Shown here one piece after another: positions 17,066 through 24,738 of a stretch of 64,000 nt of DNA (position 1 is its first letter; each line of letters opens with the position of its first letter). The notes beneath the pieces are model-generated. The model worked only from the letters and a program-made list of their open reading frames with translations. It was not told where the DNA came from and searched no databases. The DNA comes from Heliorestis acidaminivorans. GTDB lineage: Bacteria; Bacillota; Desulfitobacteriia; Heliobacteriales; Heliobacteriaceae. Made by a program: the position numbers and the translations under genes. The DNA lies in NCBI RefSeq assembly GCF_008933955.1, contig NZ_WBXO01000010.1:41964-105963 (forward strand), written 5' to 3'.

Positions 17066-18101
17066 GACACTTAGAGGTGTTCTCGGTTTCGACACGAGCT
17101 GTTACACTACTTCAATTGCTTTTGTCGATGAGACTGGAGCGGTAAGAGCAGAGCGACGTCGCATGCTACCAGTAAAAAAAGGCGAAAGGGGTCTCCGCCA
17201 GGGAGATGCCTTTTTTTTGCATGGCCAACATTTGCCAGAACTTTTAGATGAGCTTCTGCAGGATCTTCGCCAGGATGGCAAGAACTTAAGCATTGATGCT
17301 ATAGCTTATTCAGCTCGTCCTCGACGGGACGAGCAATCTTATTTGCCTGTTTTTCGAGCTGGTCGTTTAGTTGCTCATACTTTAGCTAGAACCTTAGAAG
17401 TTCCCTTAGTAGAGACGTCTCATCAAGAAGGTCACCTTATGGCAGGGCTTTATTCTTCTCAAGAAGTACAAGTTCCTGAGGAGTGGCTAGCAGAGCCTTT
17501 TCTTGCTGTTCATCTTTCCGGTGGAACTACAGAGCTTTTGCGAGTGACGCCAGCAGTAGAACAAGGTCTCAGTGAGGAAGAGGGAGGTCAAGTAGCTTTT
17601 CATGTTCAAACTTTAGGAGCTACCCTCGATCTGCATGCTGGGCAACTGGTCGATCGTGTGGGCGTTGCTCTAGGCTTACCTTTTCCTTCAGGACCATACT
17701 TAGAAAAACTAGCAACTTCAGCGACCGGTGATCTCGTCTTTCCTGCCGCTGTAAAAGGGTACAATCTTAGCTTTTCTGGTGTGGAGACAGCGGCCCTCCG
17801 CATGATCAAGGAAGCTCAAGTAGGAGGGCCGGAGATTGCCCGTGCTGTAGAACGATGTATTGCCTCTTCCCTCGAAAAGATCTTGCGTAAAGCGGTGGAA
17901 ACAGAAAAGATTCCCAAGATCCTTATCGTGGGAGGAGTGGCCGCTAATGCTTTTCTTCGTCAGCGTTTACGTTATCGATTAGAACATAAAGCGGTGGGAG
18001 CGCAATTAGCTTTTGCCACTGCACAACTTTCCGGTGACAATGCAGTTGGGGTAGCTTTGATTGGCTGGAGAAGTCAAAAAAAGGCTTTTGCCTGCCGTTG
18101 A
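17052..18101 (+). CDS. Divergent TsaD/Kae1-like paralogue
   Basis: A 349-residue ASKHA-fold protein related to TsaD, the t6A tRNA-modification enzyme. It keeps the DTSCYTTSIA N-terminal loop, the metal-type HQEGH motif and a C-terminal GDNAVGVALIG like the TsaD DNG motif. The usual Gly-Pro-Gly-Leu loop is replaced by ARPRRDEQSYLPVFRAG and the GGHT motif by GGTT, so it is not the orthodox enzyme. The ATG at 17052 overlaps nusB by 14 bp; the longer in-frame TTG inside nusB is unlikely. Function is unknown; TsaD-like paralogues next to nusB occur in Peptococcaceae, as I recall. Confidence 0.8.
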   Translation: MEASKTLRGVLGFDTSCYTTSIAFVDETGAVRAERRRMLPVKKGERGLRQGDAFFLHGQHLPELLDELLQDLRQDGKNLSIDAIAYSARPRRDEQSYLPVFRAGRLVAHTLARTLEVPLVETSHQEGHLMAGLYSSQEVQVPEEWLAEPFLAVHLSGGTTELLRVTPAVEQGLSEEEGGQVAFHVQTLGATLDLHAGQLVDRVGVALGLPFPSGPYLEKLATSATGDLVFPAAVKGYNLSFSGVETAALRMIKEAQVGGPEIARAVERCIASSLEKILRKAVETEKIPKILIVGGVAANAFLRQRLRYRLEHKAVGAQLAFATAQLSGDNAVGVALIGWRSQKKAFACR

Positions 18102-18172
18102 CCCTCCTGAATATTAGTGATAAACTAAAAAATTGAGTTACCAGATTGTATGGGATTCAAATTGCAATGAAT

Positions 18173-18199
18173 AGGGTGGCCAGGTGGTCGCCCTTTTTT
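18173..18199 (+). terminator. Terminator between the TsaD-like gene and nfnA
   Basis: A 9-bp stem AGGGTGGCC/GGTCGCCCT with a four-base loop is followed by TTTTT. It lies just before the ribosome-binding site of nfnA, so it could also act as an attenuator. Confidence 0.75.
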
Positions 18200-18216
18200 A
18201 AGGAGGCTATGGCTGA

Positions 18217-19065
18217 ATGTATCCCATCGTAAAAAAAATAATCCATTCTCCAGCCGTAAAAGAATTTGAAGTCTACGCACCTATGGTTGCGGAAAAAGCG
18301 AAAGCAGGACAGTTTTTTATTTTGCGCGTTAGTGAGAAAGCGGAGCGGATTCCTCTAACCATTGCTGATTATAATCGTGAACAAGGCACTATTACTACCA
18401 TTATTCAAGAACTTGGTGCGAGTTCCACTTTGTTTGGGCAGATGGAAGAAGGAGACCATATTTTAGATTTCGTAGGTCCTCTAGGTGTACCATCGGAGAT
18501 TGAGCGCTATGACCATCCTGTTGTTTTAGTTGGTGGCGGTATTGGTATTGCGCCTATTTTTCCTATTGCTCGTGATCTGAAAGAAGCAGGCAATGAAGTG
18601 ATTTCTATCATTGGTGCTCGTAACAAAGAGCTGTTAATCTGGGAAGAGAAGATGGCTTCTGTTAGTGATCAGCTTATTGTCTGTACTGATGATGGCTCTT
18701 ATGGACGCCAAGGCTTTGTTACTGATGCCTTGAAAGACCTTTATGAAGAGCGTGGACAATTATCAGCTCTGTGGGCTATTGGGCCTATGCCTATGATGCG
18801 GGCTATCACTAATGTTACTCGTCCTTGGGAATTGAAGACTATTGTCAGCATGAACCCCCTAATGATGGACGGTACAGGTATGTGCGGCGCTTGTCGTGTA
18901 CAAGTTGGCAGTGAGACTAAGTTTGCCTGTGTAGATGGACCTGAATTTGACGGTCATCTTGTTGACTTTGATCTTGCTATCAAAAGATTGTCTATCTATA
19001 AAGATCAAGAAAAAAGAGCCCTAGCTGTATTGGAACATAAAGGAGGTCATTGCGGGTGTCAGTAA
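18217..19065 (+). CDS. nfnA: NfnA, ferredoxin-NADP reductase subunit alpha (PyrK/SudB-like)
   Basis: A 282-residue flavoprotein with an N-terminal FAD-binding barrel (GQFFILRVSEKAERIPLTIAD), a NAD-binding domain (GGGIGIAPIFPIARDL) and a C-terminal 2Fe-2S cluster loop with CGACRV, a Cys in FACVDGPEF and a final CGC. With the next gene it forms the electron-bifurcating NADH-dependent reduced ferredoxin:NADP+ oxidoreductase of anaerobes. ATG 18217 follows AAGGAGG. A PyrK or sulfide dehydrogenase B label is the alternative, but the paired gltA-like gene favours NfnA. Confidence 0.88.
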   Translation: MYPIVKKIIHSPAVKEFEVYAPMVAEKAKAGQFFILRVSEKAERIPLTIADYNREQGTITTIIQELGASSTLFGQMEEGDHILDFVGPLGVPSEIERYDHPVVLVGGGIGIAPIFPIARDLKEAGNEVISIIGARNKELLIWEEKMASVSDQLIVCTDDGSYGRQGFVTDALKDLYEERGQLSALWAIGPMPMMRAITNVTRPWELKTIVSMNPLMMDGTGMCGACRVQVGSETKFACVDGPEFDGHLVDFDLAIKRLSIYKDQEKRALAVLEHKGGHCGCQ

Positions 19066-20507
19066 AGAATCGTCCTGGCCGACAAGAAATGCCTTGCCAG
19101 GCTCCGCAAGAACGGGTCAGTAACTTTAACGAAGTGGCTCTTGGTTATACAGAAGAACAGGCTATTATAGAAGCAAAACGTTGTCTGCAATGTAAAAAGC
19201 CTAAATGCCGTGATGGCTGTCCTGTAGAAGTGCTTATTCCTGAATTTATTCAAGCTGTGGCAGACGGTGATATGGCTACGGCGGCTAAACAATTGAAGTT
19301 GAAAAATGCTTTACCTGCTGTTTGTGGTCGTGTCTGCCCACAGGAAAGTCAGTGCGAAAGTAAGTGCATTGTGGGCATTAAGTCTGAACCAGTTGCTATT
19401 GGGCGCTTAGAGCGTTTTGTTGCTGATTGGGAAATGGCTAAGGAAGAAGCCGAAGAAGCTAAGGTTGCTGATCTAGATACTGTAGATGGCGATCAGGAAT
19501 CAGAAAGTTCTGCTACAGCATCTCCTAAGAAACAGAAAGTAGCAATTATCGGTGCTGGTCCTGCTGGCTTAAGCTGTGCCGCCGATCTAGCTCGCTTTGG
19601 CTATGATGTTACTGTTTTTGAAGCTCTGCATGTTGCTGGTGGCGTACTTATGTATGGTATTCCAGAGTTTCGTTTGCCTAAAGCGATTGTGGAAAAAGAG
19701 ATTGATAGCTTGCGTAAGCTAGGTGTCAATCTACAAGTAAACATGGTAGGTGGCAAAACTTTTACTGTTGAGGATTTGCAACAAAAAGGCTATGAAGCTG
19801 TTTTTATAGGTACTGGTGCTGGTCTGCCTAACTTTATGGGTATTCCTGGCGAGAATCTTTGTGGCGTTTTTGCGGCTAATGAATTCTTAACTCGTACTAA
19901 CCTAATGAAAGGCTACGATTTCCCTAATTTTCTAACGCCTGTAATTAGTGGTCGCAAAGTAGCTGTTCTTGGTGCAGGTAACGTAGCTATGGATGCGGCA
20001 AGAACTGCTCTACGCTTAGGTGCTGAAGAAGTTTCGATCGTTTATCGCCGTTCAGAAAAAGAAATGCCTGCTCGTGCTGAAGAGATTGAACATGCTCATG
20101 AAGAAGGTGTGCAGTTCAAAGTATTGACTAACCCTGTGGAAATTGTAGGCGATGAGCAAGGTTGGGTTAAAGGGATGAACTGTCTCCGTTATGAGTTAGG
20201 TGAACCTGATGAATCTGGTCGCCGTCGTCCTGTGCCTGTGGAAGGCTCTGAGTTTTTCATGGAAGTAGATTCAGTTATTGTTGCTATTGGCCAAGGTCCT
20301 AATCCTCTGGTGACACAATCAACAGCAGGTCTGGCCTTAAATCGCAAAGGTACTATTCAAGCTGACGAAGAAGGACGTACTTCTCTACCTGGTGTTTTTG
20401 CTGGTGGCGATATTGTTACCGGTGCGGCAACAGTTATTTTGGCTATGGGTGCAGGCAAAAAATCTGCCCGTGCTATAGATCAATATCTTCAGAGCAAGCA
20501 GTCCTGA
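19056..20507 (+). CDS. nfnB: NfnB, NADPH-binding subunit (glutamate synthase small-chain-like)
   Basis: A 483-residue protein related to the GltD/GltA beta chain. The N-terminal part carries two 4Fe-4S Cys groups (CLQCKKPKCRDGCP and CGRVCPQESQCESKC); the C-terminal part has two Rossmann loops (GAGPAGLSCAADLARFGYDVTVFE and AVLGAGNVAMDAARTALRLGA). GTG 19056 has better spacing from AAAGGAGGT (19039-19047) than the in-frame TTG at 19050. It overlaps nfnA by 10 bp, so the two subunits are coupled. Confidence 0.9.
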   Translation: MSVKNRPGRQEMPCQAPQERVSNFNEVALGYTEEQAIIEAKRCLQCKKPKCRDGCPVEVLIPEFIQAVADGDMATAAKQLKLKNALPAVCGRVCPQESQCESKCIVGIKSEPVAIGRLERFVADWEMAKEEAEEAKVADLDTVDGDQESESSATASPKKQKVAIIGAGPAGLSCAADLARFGYDVTVFEALHVAGGVLMYGIPEFRLPKAIVEKEIDSLRKLGVNLQVNMVGGKTFTVEDLQQKGYEAVFIGTGAGLPNFMGIPGENLCGVFAANEFLTRTNLMKGYDFPNFLTPVISGRKVAVLGAGNVAMDAARTALRLGAEEVSIVYRRSEKEMPARAEEIEHAHEEGVQFKVLTNPVEIVGDEQGWVKGMNCLRYELGEPDESGRRRPVPVEGSEFFMEVDSVIVAIGQGPNPLVTQSTAGLALNRKGTIQADEEGRTSLPGVFAGGDIVTGAATVILAMGAGKKSARAIDQYLQSKQS

Positions 20508-20537
20508 TTCTGAACCTACCCTGTGGGGGGGCGAGCA

Positions 20538-21908
20538 ATGAATAAAGTATGGTCAATAACAGAGCTGAACCAGTATATTGAAGGTCTCTTAAGTGAAGAA
20601 GAGACTTTACAAGATATATGGGTTCAAGGTGAGCTTTCTAACTTTAAGCATCACAGCTCTGGTCACATGTATTTTACCTTAAAAGATCGGGAAGGTACTC
20701 TTAAAGCCCTTATGTTTCGTGGGCGGGCTCGGTTTCTCAAGTTTCGCCCTGAAAACGGTCTCCAAGTGGTGATTAGAGGTCGTATTGCTGTTTATGCTCG
20801 TGATGGTGTATATCAGCTTTATGCTGAAGAGATGGAGCCAGCTGGTCTTGGTGGAATTTACTTAGCTTTAGAACAAGTGCGTCAACGTTTAGAAGCTGAT
20901 GGTCTTTTTGCTTCAGAGCGAAAGAGACCTTTGCCTTTTCTACCACGAGCTGTTGGTATTGTTACAGCACCAACTGGAGCGGCTATTCGCGATCTTTATG
21001 CTGTTATTACGCGGCGCTATCCTAAGATGAATATCTTTTTAGCACCAGCGATGGTTCAAGGTGAAGAAGCACCAGAGAGCTTAATTAAGGCTTTGGAAAA
21101 AATGAGAAATCACCCTCTCGTCGATGTAGTCATTATCGGTAGAGGTGGCGGATCTCGAGAAGACCTCTGGGCTTTTAATGATGAACAGCTATGTCGTGTC
21201 ATCGCCGACTTTCCTATTCCAGTTATCTCCGCAGTCGGTCACGAATCTGACGTCTCTTTAAGTGATTTAGTTGCTGATGTTCGTGCCGCTACCCCCTCAG
21301 CCGCGGCAGAGTTGGCTGTTCCTGTCTATGATAGCTTGAAGATACAATGTAATGATCTGGAAGAGCGCTTGCGCAGAGCTATGCATAGCCAGATTAGTAG
21401 TTCCCGCCAGGCAGTTACAAGTCTCGAAAAAAGGCCTGTGCTGGCTAATCCTTTGCAAAATTTGCGCATCCAACAACAGCGTGTTGATCAATTAGAAGAA
21501 CGTCTTTTGCGTAACTCTGAAAGAGCCATTATTGCCCAGAAAGCTAAGCAAGTGCAGGATTTAGAAGCTCGTTTGCTTGCTCATGTGCAAGGGCGACGGA
21601 CTGAACAGATGGCTCAGCGTGTTGATGAACTGCGCCACCGTTTGATCTACCAAGCTAATCAGAAACTGCTCAAAAAACGCAGTGAAATAGCTATGCAAGC
21701 AGGCCTACTCGATGCCTTGAGCCCCCTAGCTGTTTTGGATCGAGGCTTTGCCCTTTGTCTAAATGAAAAAGAAGAAGTGCTCAGAGATGCTGAACAAGTC
21801 TCCCCTGGTGAGTCTATTCACATTACCTTGCGCAAAGGCGAAGTAACTTGTAAAGTGGAAGAGAGGAAGGTGACAAGCCGATGGCAGATCAATCAAAAGA
21901 AGAGCTAG
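20538..21908 (+). CDS. xseA: Exodeoxyribonuclease VII large subunit
   Basis: A 456-residue protein with an N-terminal OB fold (WVQGELSNFKHHSSGHMYFTLKD), the catalytic core with GRGGGSREDLWAFND and SAVGHESDVSLSDLVADVRAATPSAAAE, and a long C-terminal coiled coil. It degrades single-stranded DNA with the small subunit. ATG 20538 follows a GGGGGGGCGAG stretch; the upstream in-frame GTG is part of that G-run and is rejected. The 3' end overlaps xseB by 28 bp. Confidence 0.95.
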   Translation: MNKVWSITELNQYIEGLLSEEETLQDIWVQGELSNFKHHSSGHMYFTLKDREGTLKALMFRGRARFLKFRPENGLQVVIRGRIAVYARDGVYQLYAEEMEPAGLGGIYLALEQVRQRLEADGLFASERKRPLPFLPRAVGIVTAPTGAAIRDLYAVITRRYPKMNIFLAPAMVQGEEAPESLIKALEKMRNHPLVDVVIIGRGGGSREDLWAFNDEQLCRVIADFPIPVISAVGHESDVSLSDLVADVRAATPSAAAELAVPVYDSLKIQCNDLEERLRRAMHSQISSSRQAVTSLEKRPVLANPLQNLRIQQQRVDQLEERLLRNSERAIIAQKAKQVQDLEARLLAHVQGRRTEQMAQRVDELRHRLIYQANQKLLKKRSEIAMQAGLLDALSPLAVLDRGFALCLNEKEEVLRDAEQVSPGESIHITLRKGEVTCKVEERKVTSRWQINQKKS

Positions 21909-22120
21909 TCCTTTCTTATGAAAATGCTCTGGCCCGTCTAGAAGAAGTTGTTCGCAACTTAGAAAAGGGAGAAGCAACGCTCGATCAATCCCTACAGCTT
22001 TTTCAAGAAGGTATCGTTCTTGTTCGCCATTGTCACGGCAAGCTAGACGAGTATGAAGCGAAAGTACAAAAACTGATTGAAGCACCAGAAAATTTAGAAC
22101 TATTCTCTGCGGAAGAGTAA
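21881..22120 (+). CDS. xseB: Exodeoxyribonuclease VII small subunit
   Basis: A 79-residue helical protein with the family pattern YENALARLEEVVRNLEKGEATLDQSLQLFQEG. It binds the large subunit's coiled coil. The ATG overlaps xseA and follows GAGAGGAAGG. Confidence 0.94.
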   Translation: MADQSKEELVLSYENALARLEEVVRNLEKGEATLDQSLQLFQEGIVLVRHCHGKLDEYEAKVQKLIEAPENLELFSAEE

Positions 22121-22132
22121 GGAGGATCGTCC

Positions 22133-23056
22133 TTGCAAAGAGAAGTTTTCGACTTAAAAGCAGAGCTCAAAAAAATGGCTCTACAAATTGATTCAGCCCT
22201 AGAAACGTCGTTACCTGAAGAAAAAGCCATCCCACCTGTGATTCATCAATCCATGCGCTACAGTCTTTTTGCTGGTGGCAAAAGATTGCGTCCTGTCTTA
22301 GCCTTAGCGGCATGTCGTGCTGTACAAGGTGATGACAGTAAAGTAATGGCCGCCGCATGTGCTCTGGAAATGATCCATACTTATTCACTCATACACGACG
22401 ACCTCCCCGCAATGGACGATGACGATCTTCGACGGGGCAAACCGACGAATCACATCGTCTATGGTGAAGCTATGGCCATCTTAGCCGGCGACGGCCTGCT
22501 AACTCGCGCTTTTGGCTTGTTAGCTGAATCAGCATTTGCTGAAGTAGCAGACCAGCAAGAGACAAGCTTAGCCCAACGGTACCTACAAGTTATGGCCGAA
22601 ATTGCCCACGCTTCAGGAAGTCAAGGCATGATCGGTGGACAAGTGATGGATATAGAAGCGGAAGAACAAAAAATTGACTTGTCTACCATGGAATACATAC
22701 ATCAACACAAAACAGGCGCTCTAATCAAAACCTCTCTCCGAGCTGGCGCTATCCTTGGAGGCGGCTCAGAAGAAGAAATTACTGCCCTTACTAGCTACGG
22801 TGAATACCTAGGACTAGCCTTTCAGATCACCGACGATCTTCTAGACGTACAAGGCGATACAGCAAAACTAGGCAAGCCAGTCGGTAGTGACGAGAAAAAC
22901 CAGAAGTCTACATATCCATCCCTACTAGGTTTAGAAAAAGCAAGAGAAGCGGCCGAAACAGCTGTCCAATCAGCCGTAGAAGCTCTTGATAACTTTGGAC
23001 CTGAAGCAGAACTACTTCGTCAATTAGCCCTGTACTTACTAGAACGAGAGAACTAG
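22133..23056 (+). CDS. ispA: Farnesyl/geranyl diphosphate synthase
   Basis: A 307-residue trans-prenyltransferase. The first Asp-rich motif is DDLPAMDDDDLRRGKP and the second is ITDDLLDVQGD; GGKRLRPVLALAACRAV is the substrate-binding region. It condenses isopentenyl diphosphate to C10/C15 chains. The TTG at 22133 follows AAGGAGG. It is the last gene before the OLE RNA locus and is separated from it by a palindrome and a terminator. Confidence 0.94.
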   Translation: MQREVFDLKAELKKMALQIDSALETSLPEEKAIPPVIHQSMRYSLFAGGKRLRPVLALAACRAVQGDDSKVMAAACALEMIHTYSLIHDDLPAMDDDDLRRGKPTNHIVYGEAMAILAGDGLLTRAFGLLAESAFAEVADQQETSLAQRYLQVMAEIAHASGSQGMIGGQVMDIEAEEQKIDLSTMEYIHQHKTGALIKTSLRAGAILGGGSEEEITALTSYGEYLGLAFQITDDLLDVQGDTAKLGKPVGSDEKNQKSTYPSLLGLEKAREAAETAVQSAVEALDNFGPEAELLRQLALYLLEREN

Positions 23057-23077
23057 AGTAAACTAAAATCAAAGCCA

Positions 23078-23199
23078 CTGGGGACTGGGGGAAGACTTTT
23101 CCGGAGAGAGGGCTTGGCGACCTCAGCTGTCGACAGCTTGCTGTCGAAACAGCGTGGGAGACGCCCGTTCGTAGGAATTTTCTTCCCCCAGTCCCCCAG
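23078..23199. repeat. 122-bp palindromic element after ispA
   Basis: The left arm CTGGGGACTGGGGGAAGA (23078-23095) matches the reverse complement of the right arm (23181-23199) except for one extra C. Inside is the perfect 14-bp palindrome AGCTGTCGACAGCT (23125-23138) and further short pairings. It is much more GC-rich than its surroundings and has no T-run, so it looks like an inserted repeat or a structural RNA element more than an ordinary terminator. Confidence 0.65.
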
Positions 23200-23267
23200 C
23201 ATGATCTATCTTATAACTTTTTATACTAAGAGAAATAGACCGACTAACAGGCATAAGCATTAACCAT

Positions 23268-23309
23268 AACCACAAGGCTCTTTCGCAACTAAAAAGCCCT
23301 GTGGTTTTT
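23268..23309 (+). terminator. Terminator upstream of OLE RNA
   Basis: ACCACAAGGCT pairs imperfectly with AGCCCTGTGGT across a 15-nt loop, followed by TTTTT. It probably ends the xseA-xseB-ispA transcript. Confidence 0.6.
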
Positions 23310-23380
23310 CTTCTAACCCTAAAATGCCGTTTTTTTCTATCTAGCCCACTAATTTACGAGAAATCACCCCCATCTTTCTT

Positions 23381-23409
23381 TTGAAAGAGTGACACACTTG
23401 TGCTATAAT
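23381..23409 (+). promoter_or_regulatory. SigA-type promoter of OLE RNA
   Basis: TTGAAA (23381-23386), a 17-nt spacer and TATAAT (23404-23409) give a near-consensus housekeeping promoter. It predicts a start near 23416, which matches the 5' edge of the structured RNA. Confidence 0.7.
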
Positions 23410-23415
23410 ACTCTG

Positions 23416-24036
23416 ACAGATGTCTGAACGTAGGTGACGCAGTATTCTAGTCAGCATCTCCTGTTTTGAAGGCGGGGCTAAAAATCCGTCGAGGGCACAT
23501 CGATGAAGTTCCTGGTGCTGGCTGCCGACGCCCAGTCGGGGGTTGGTACTGGGAGTTAAGGGGGATAGGGCGATCTGCAATGGCATGCGGGCGATGACCC
23601 TACCTTCGTGGAGACCCAAGTGCGTGGGGAACTTCGGGACCATTTTCGGAGGAAACTATGGCTTGGGAAGAACCTGCATTCGGTTCATGCTGGGTGCAGT
23701 GTAGCCTGCCTTGAGTGGGATTGGTGGATAGGAGGATACGGGTCTTTCTCCCCGGCCAGGGAGAAAGGGCCGCGACTTGAAACCAATACTGCAAAAGAGG
23801 CTAGAGACAGGTAGAGTTGTTGAAGAAAATTCCTAGACTGTTCTGCAAAGAAGTCCGTTAGGGATTAAAGTATGGACTAAGTGGTGATCCGGTTCAGTTC
23901 TTGGCGACAGGACTGCTCCTGGCATAAAGGGAAACCGCCGATGGGGTGACCTATCGGAGCTAGGTGGGGAAATCCTACCGGACCAAAGCCATAAAGTTTA
24001 CTTAACGGGCTGTCACTATGTAATTCAGGCATCTTT
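23416..24036 (+). ncRNA. ole: OLE RNA (ornate, large, extremophilic)
   Basis: About 620 nt without a credible gene, bounded by its own SigA-like promoter and the oapA gene. It is G-rich and full of short complementary segments (for example TTTCTCCCCGGCCAGGGAGAAA near 23746-23767). Its length matches OLE RNA (about 600 nt), and its place between ispA and oapA-dxs is the locus known for OLE in Bacillus halodurans. In the family this RNA binds the membrane protein OapA and aids survival under alcohol, cold and Mg stress. Short frames crossing it on both strands are chance. Ends are approximate. Confidence 0.85.
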
Positions 24037-24066
24037 TTGTGCAGTTGTATAGAGGTGAACATATCT

Positions 24067-24690
24067 TTGGGCTCTAGTTTACTTAGAGATTTACGACAAT
24101 CGGCAAGTCACGCTCTGATTATTGGCATTTTATCTTTTTTTATAGCCATGGGGATTAGCGTAGGATCGGAATTAATCCTAGACAGAGTCGTATCTATTGC
24201 TTTATCGATTGCTCTTTTAGTAGTTTTAATATTTATTGGTATTTTTTTTGATACTATTGGGACTTCTGCGGCGGCGGCCACAGAGACACCTTTTCATGCT
24301 AAAGCGGCGCGAAAAACAGCTGGCGCTCAACAAGCGCTCTGGATCGTGCGCAACGCTGATCGGGTGGCTAATTTTTGTAATGACGTTATTGGTGACATAT
24401 CTGCCGCTGTAGCTGGTGCTGTTGGTATAAGCATTGCTTTTCGCTTGGCTCAGCTCCCTGGGGCAGAAGGAATCTATTGGGGTACGATTATTACGGGCTT
24501 TGTAGCTGGGTTGACTGTTGGTGGCAAGTCTTTAGGAAAAATGATTGCCATCAATTATAGCCATGAAGTTGTCTTTGCTGTAGCTCGTTGGATGTCTCAC
24601 GTAGAAGCTGTAACAGGAAGAACTTTTTTTCAAATGAAAAAGAAAAAAGAACATAAAAGAGGAAGTAAAAAGGAAAAAGCGAAAAAGTAA
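24067..24690 (+). CDS. oapA: OapA, OLE RNA-associated membrane protein
   Basis: A 207-residue protein with four hydrophobic segments (about 14-31, 38-60, 110-130 and 140-160) and conserved polar blocks typical of OapA: FDTIGTSAAAATETPFHAKAA, VRNADRVANFCNDVIGDIS and INYSHEVVFAVARW. The Lys-rich tail suits RNA contact. The RBS AGAGGTG (24051-24057) is well placed for TTG 24067; longer in-frame starts at 24037 and 24055 lie before or in it. It forms a membrane ribonucleoprotein with the RNA encoded just upstream. Confidence 0.87.
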   Translation: MGSSLLRDLRQSASHALIIGILSFFIAMGISVGSELILDRVVSIALSIALLVVLIFIGIFFDTIGTSAAAATETPFHAKAARKTAGAQQALWIVRNADRVANFCNDVIGDISAAVAGAVGISIAFRLAQLPGAEGIYWGTIITGFVAGLTVGGKSLGKMIAINYSHEVVFAVARWMSHVEAVTGRTFFQMKKKKEHKRGSKKEKAKK

Positions 24691-24738
24691 TTATAGAACA
24701 TAATAGGAATGCTAGTGGAGAGAGGGTGACCCACGCCT

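Noticed and set aside
23142..23148. TGTCGAA, a perfect 0A-box match after ispA
   Set aside because: It falls in the core of the palindromic element and no sporulation promoter is nearby, so chance is likely.
23341..24062. Several short frames on both strands across the OLE region
   Set aside because: They lack ribosome-binding sites and family features; the region fits a structured RNA with its own promoter.
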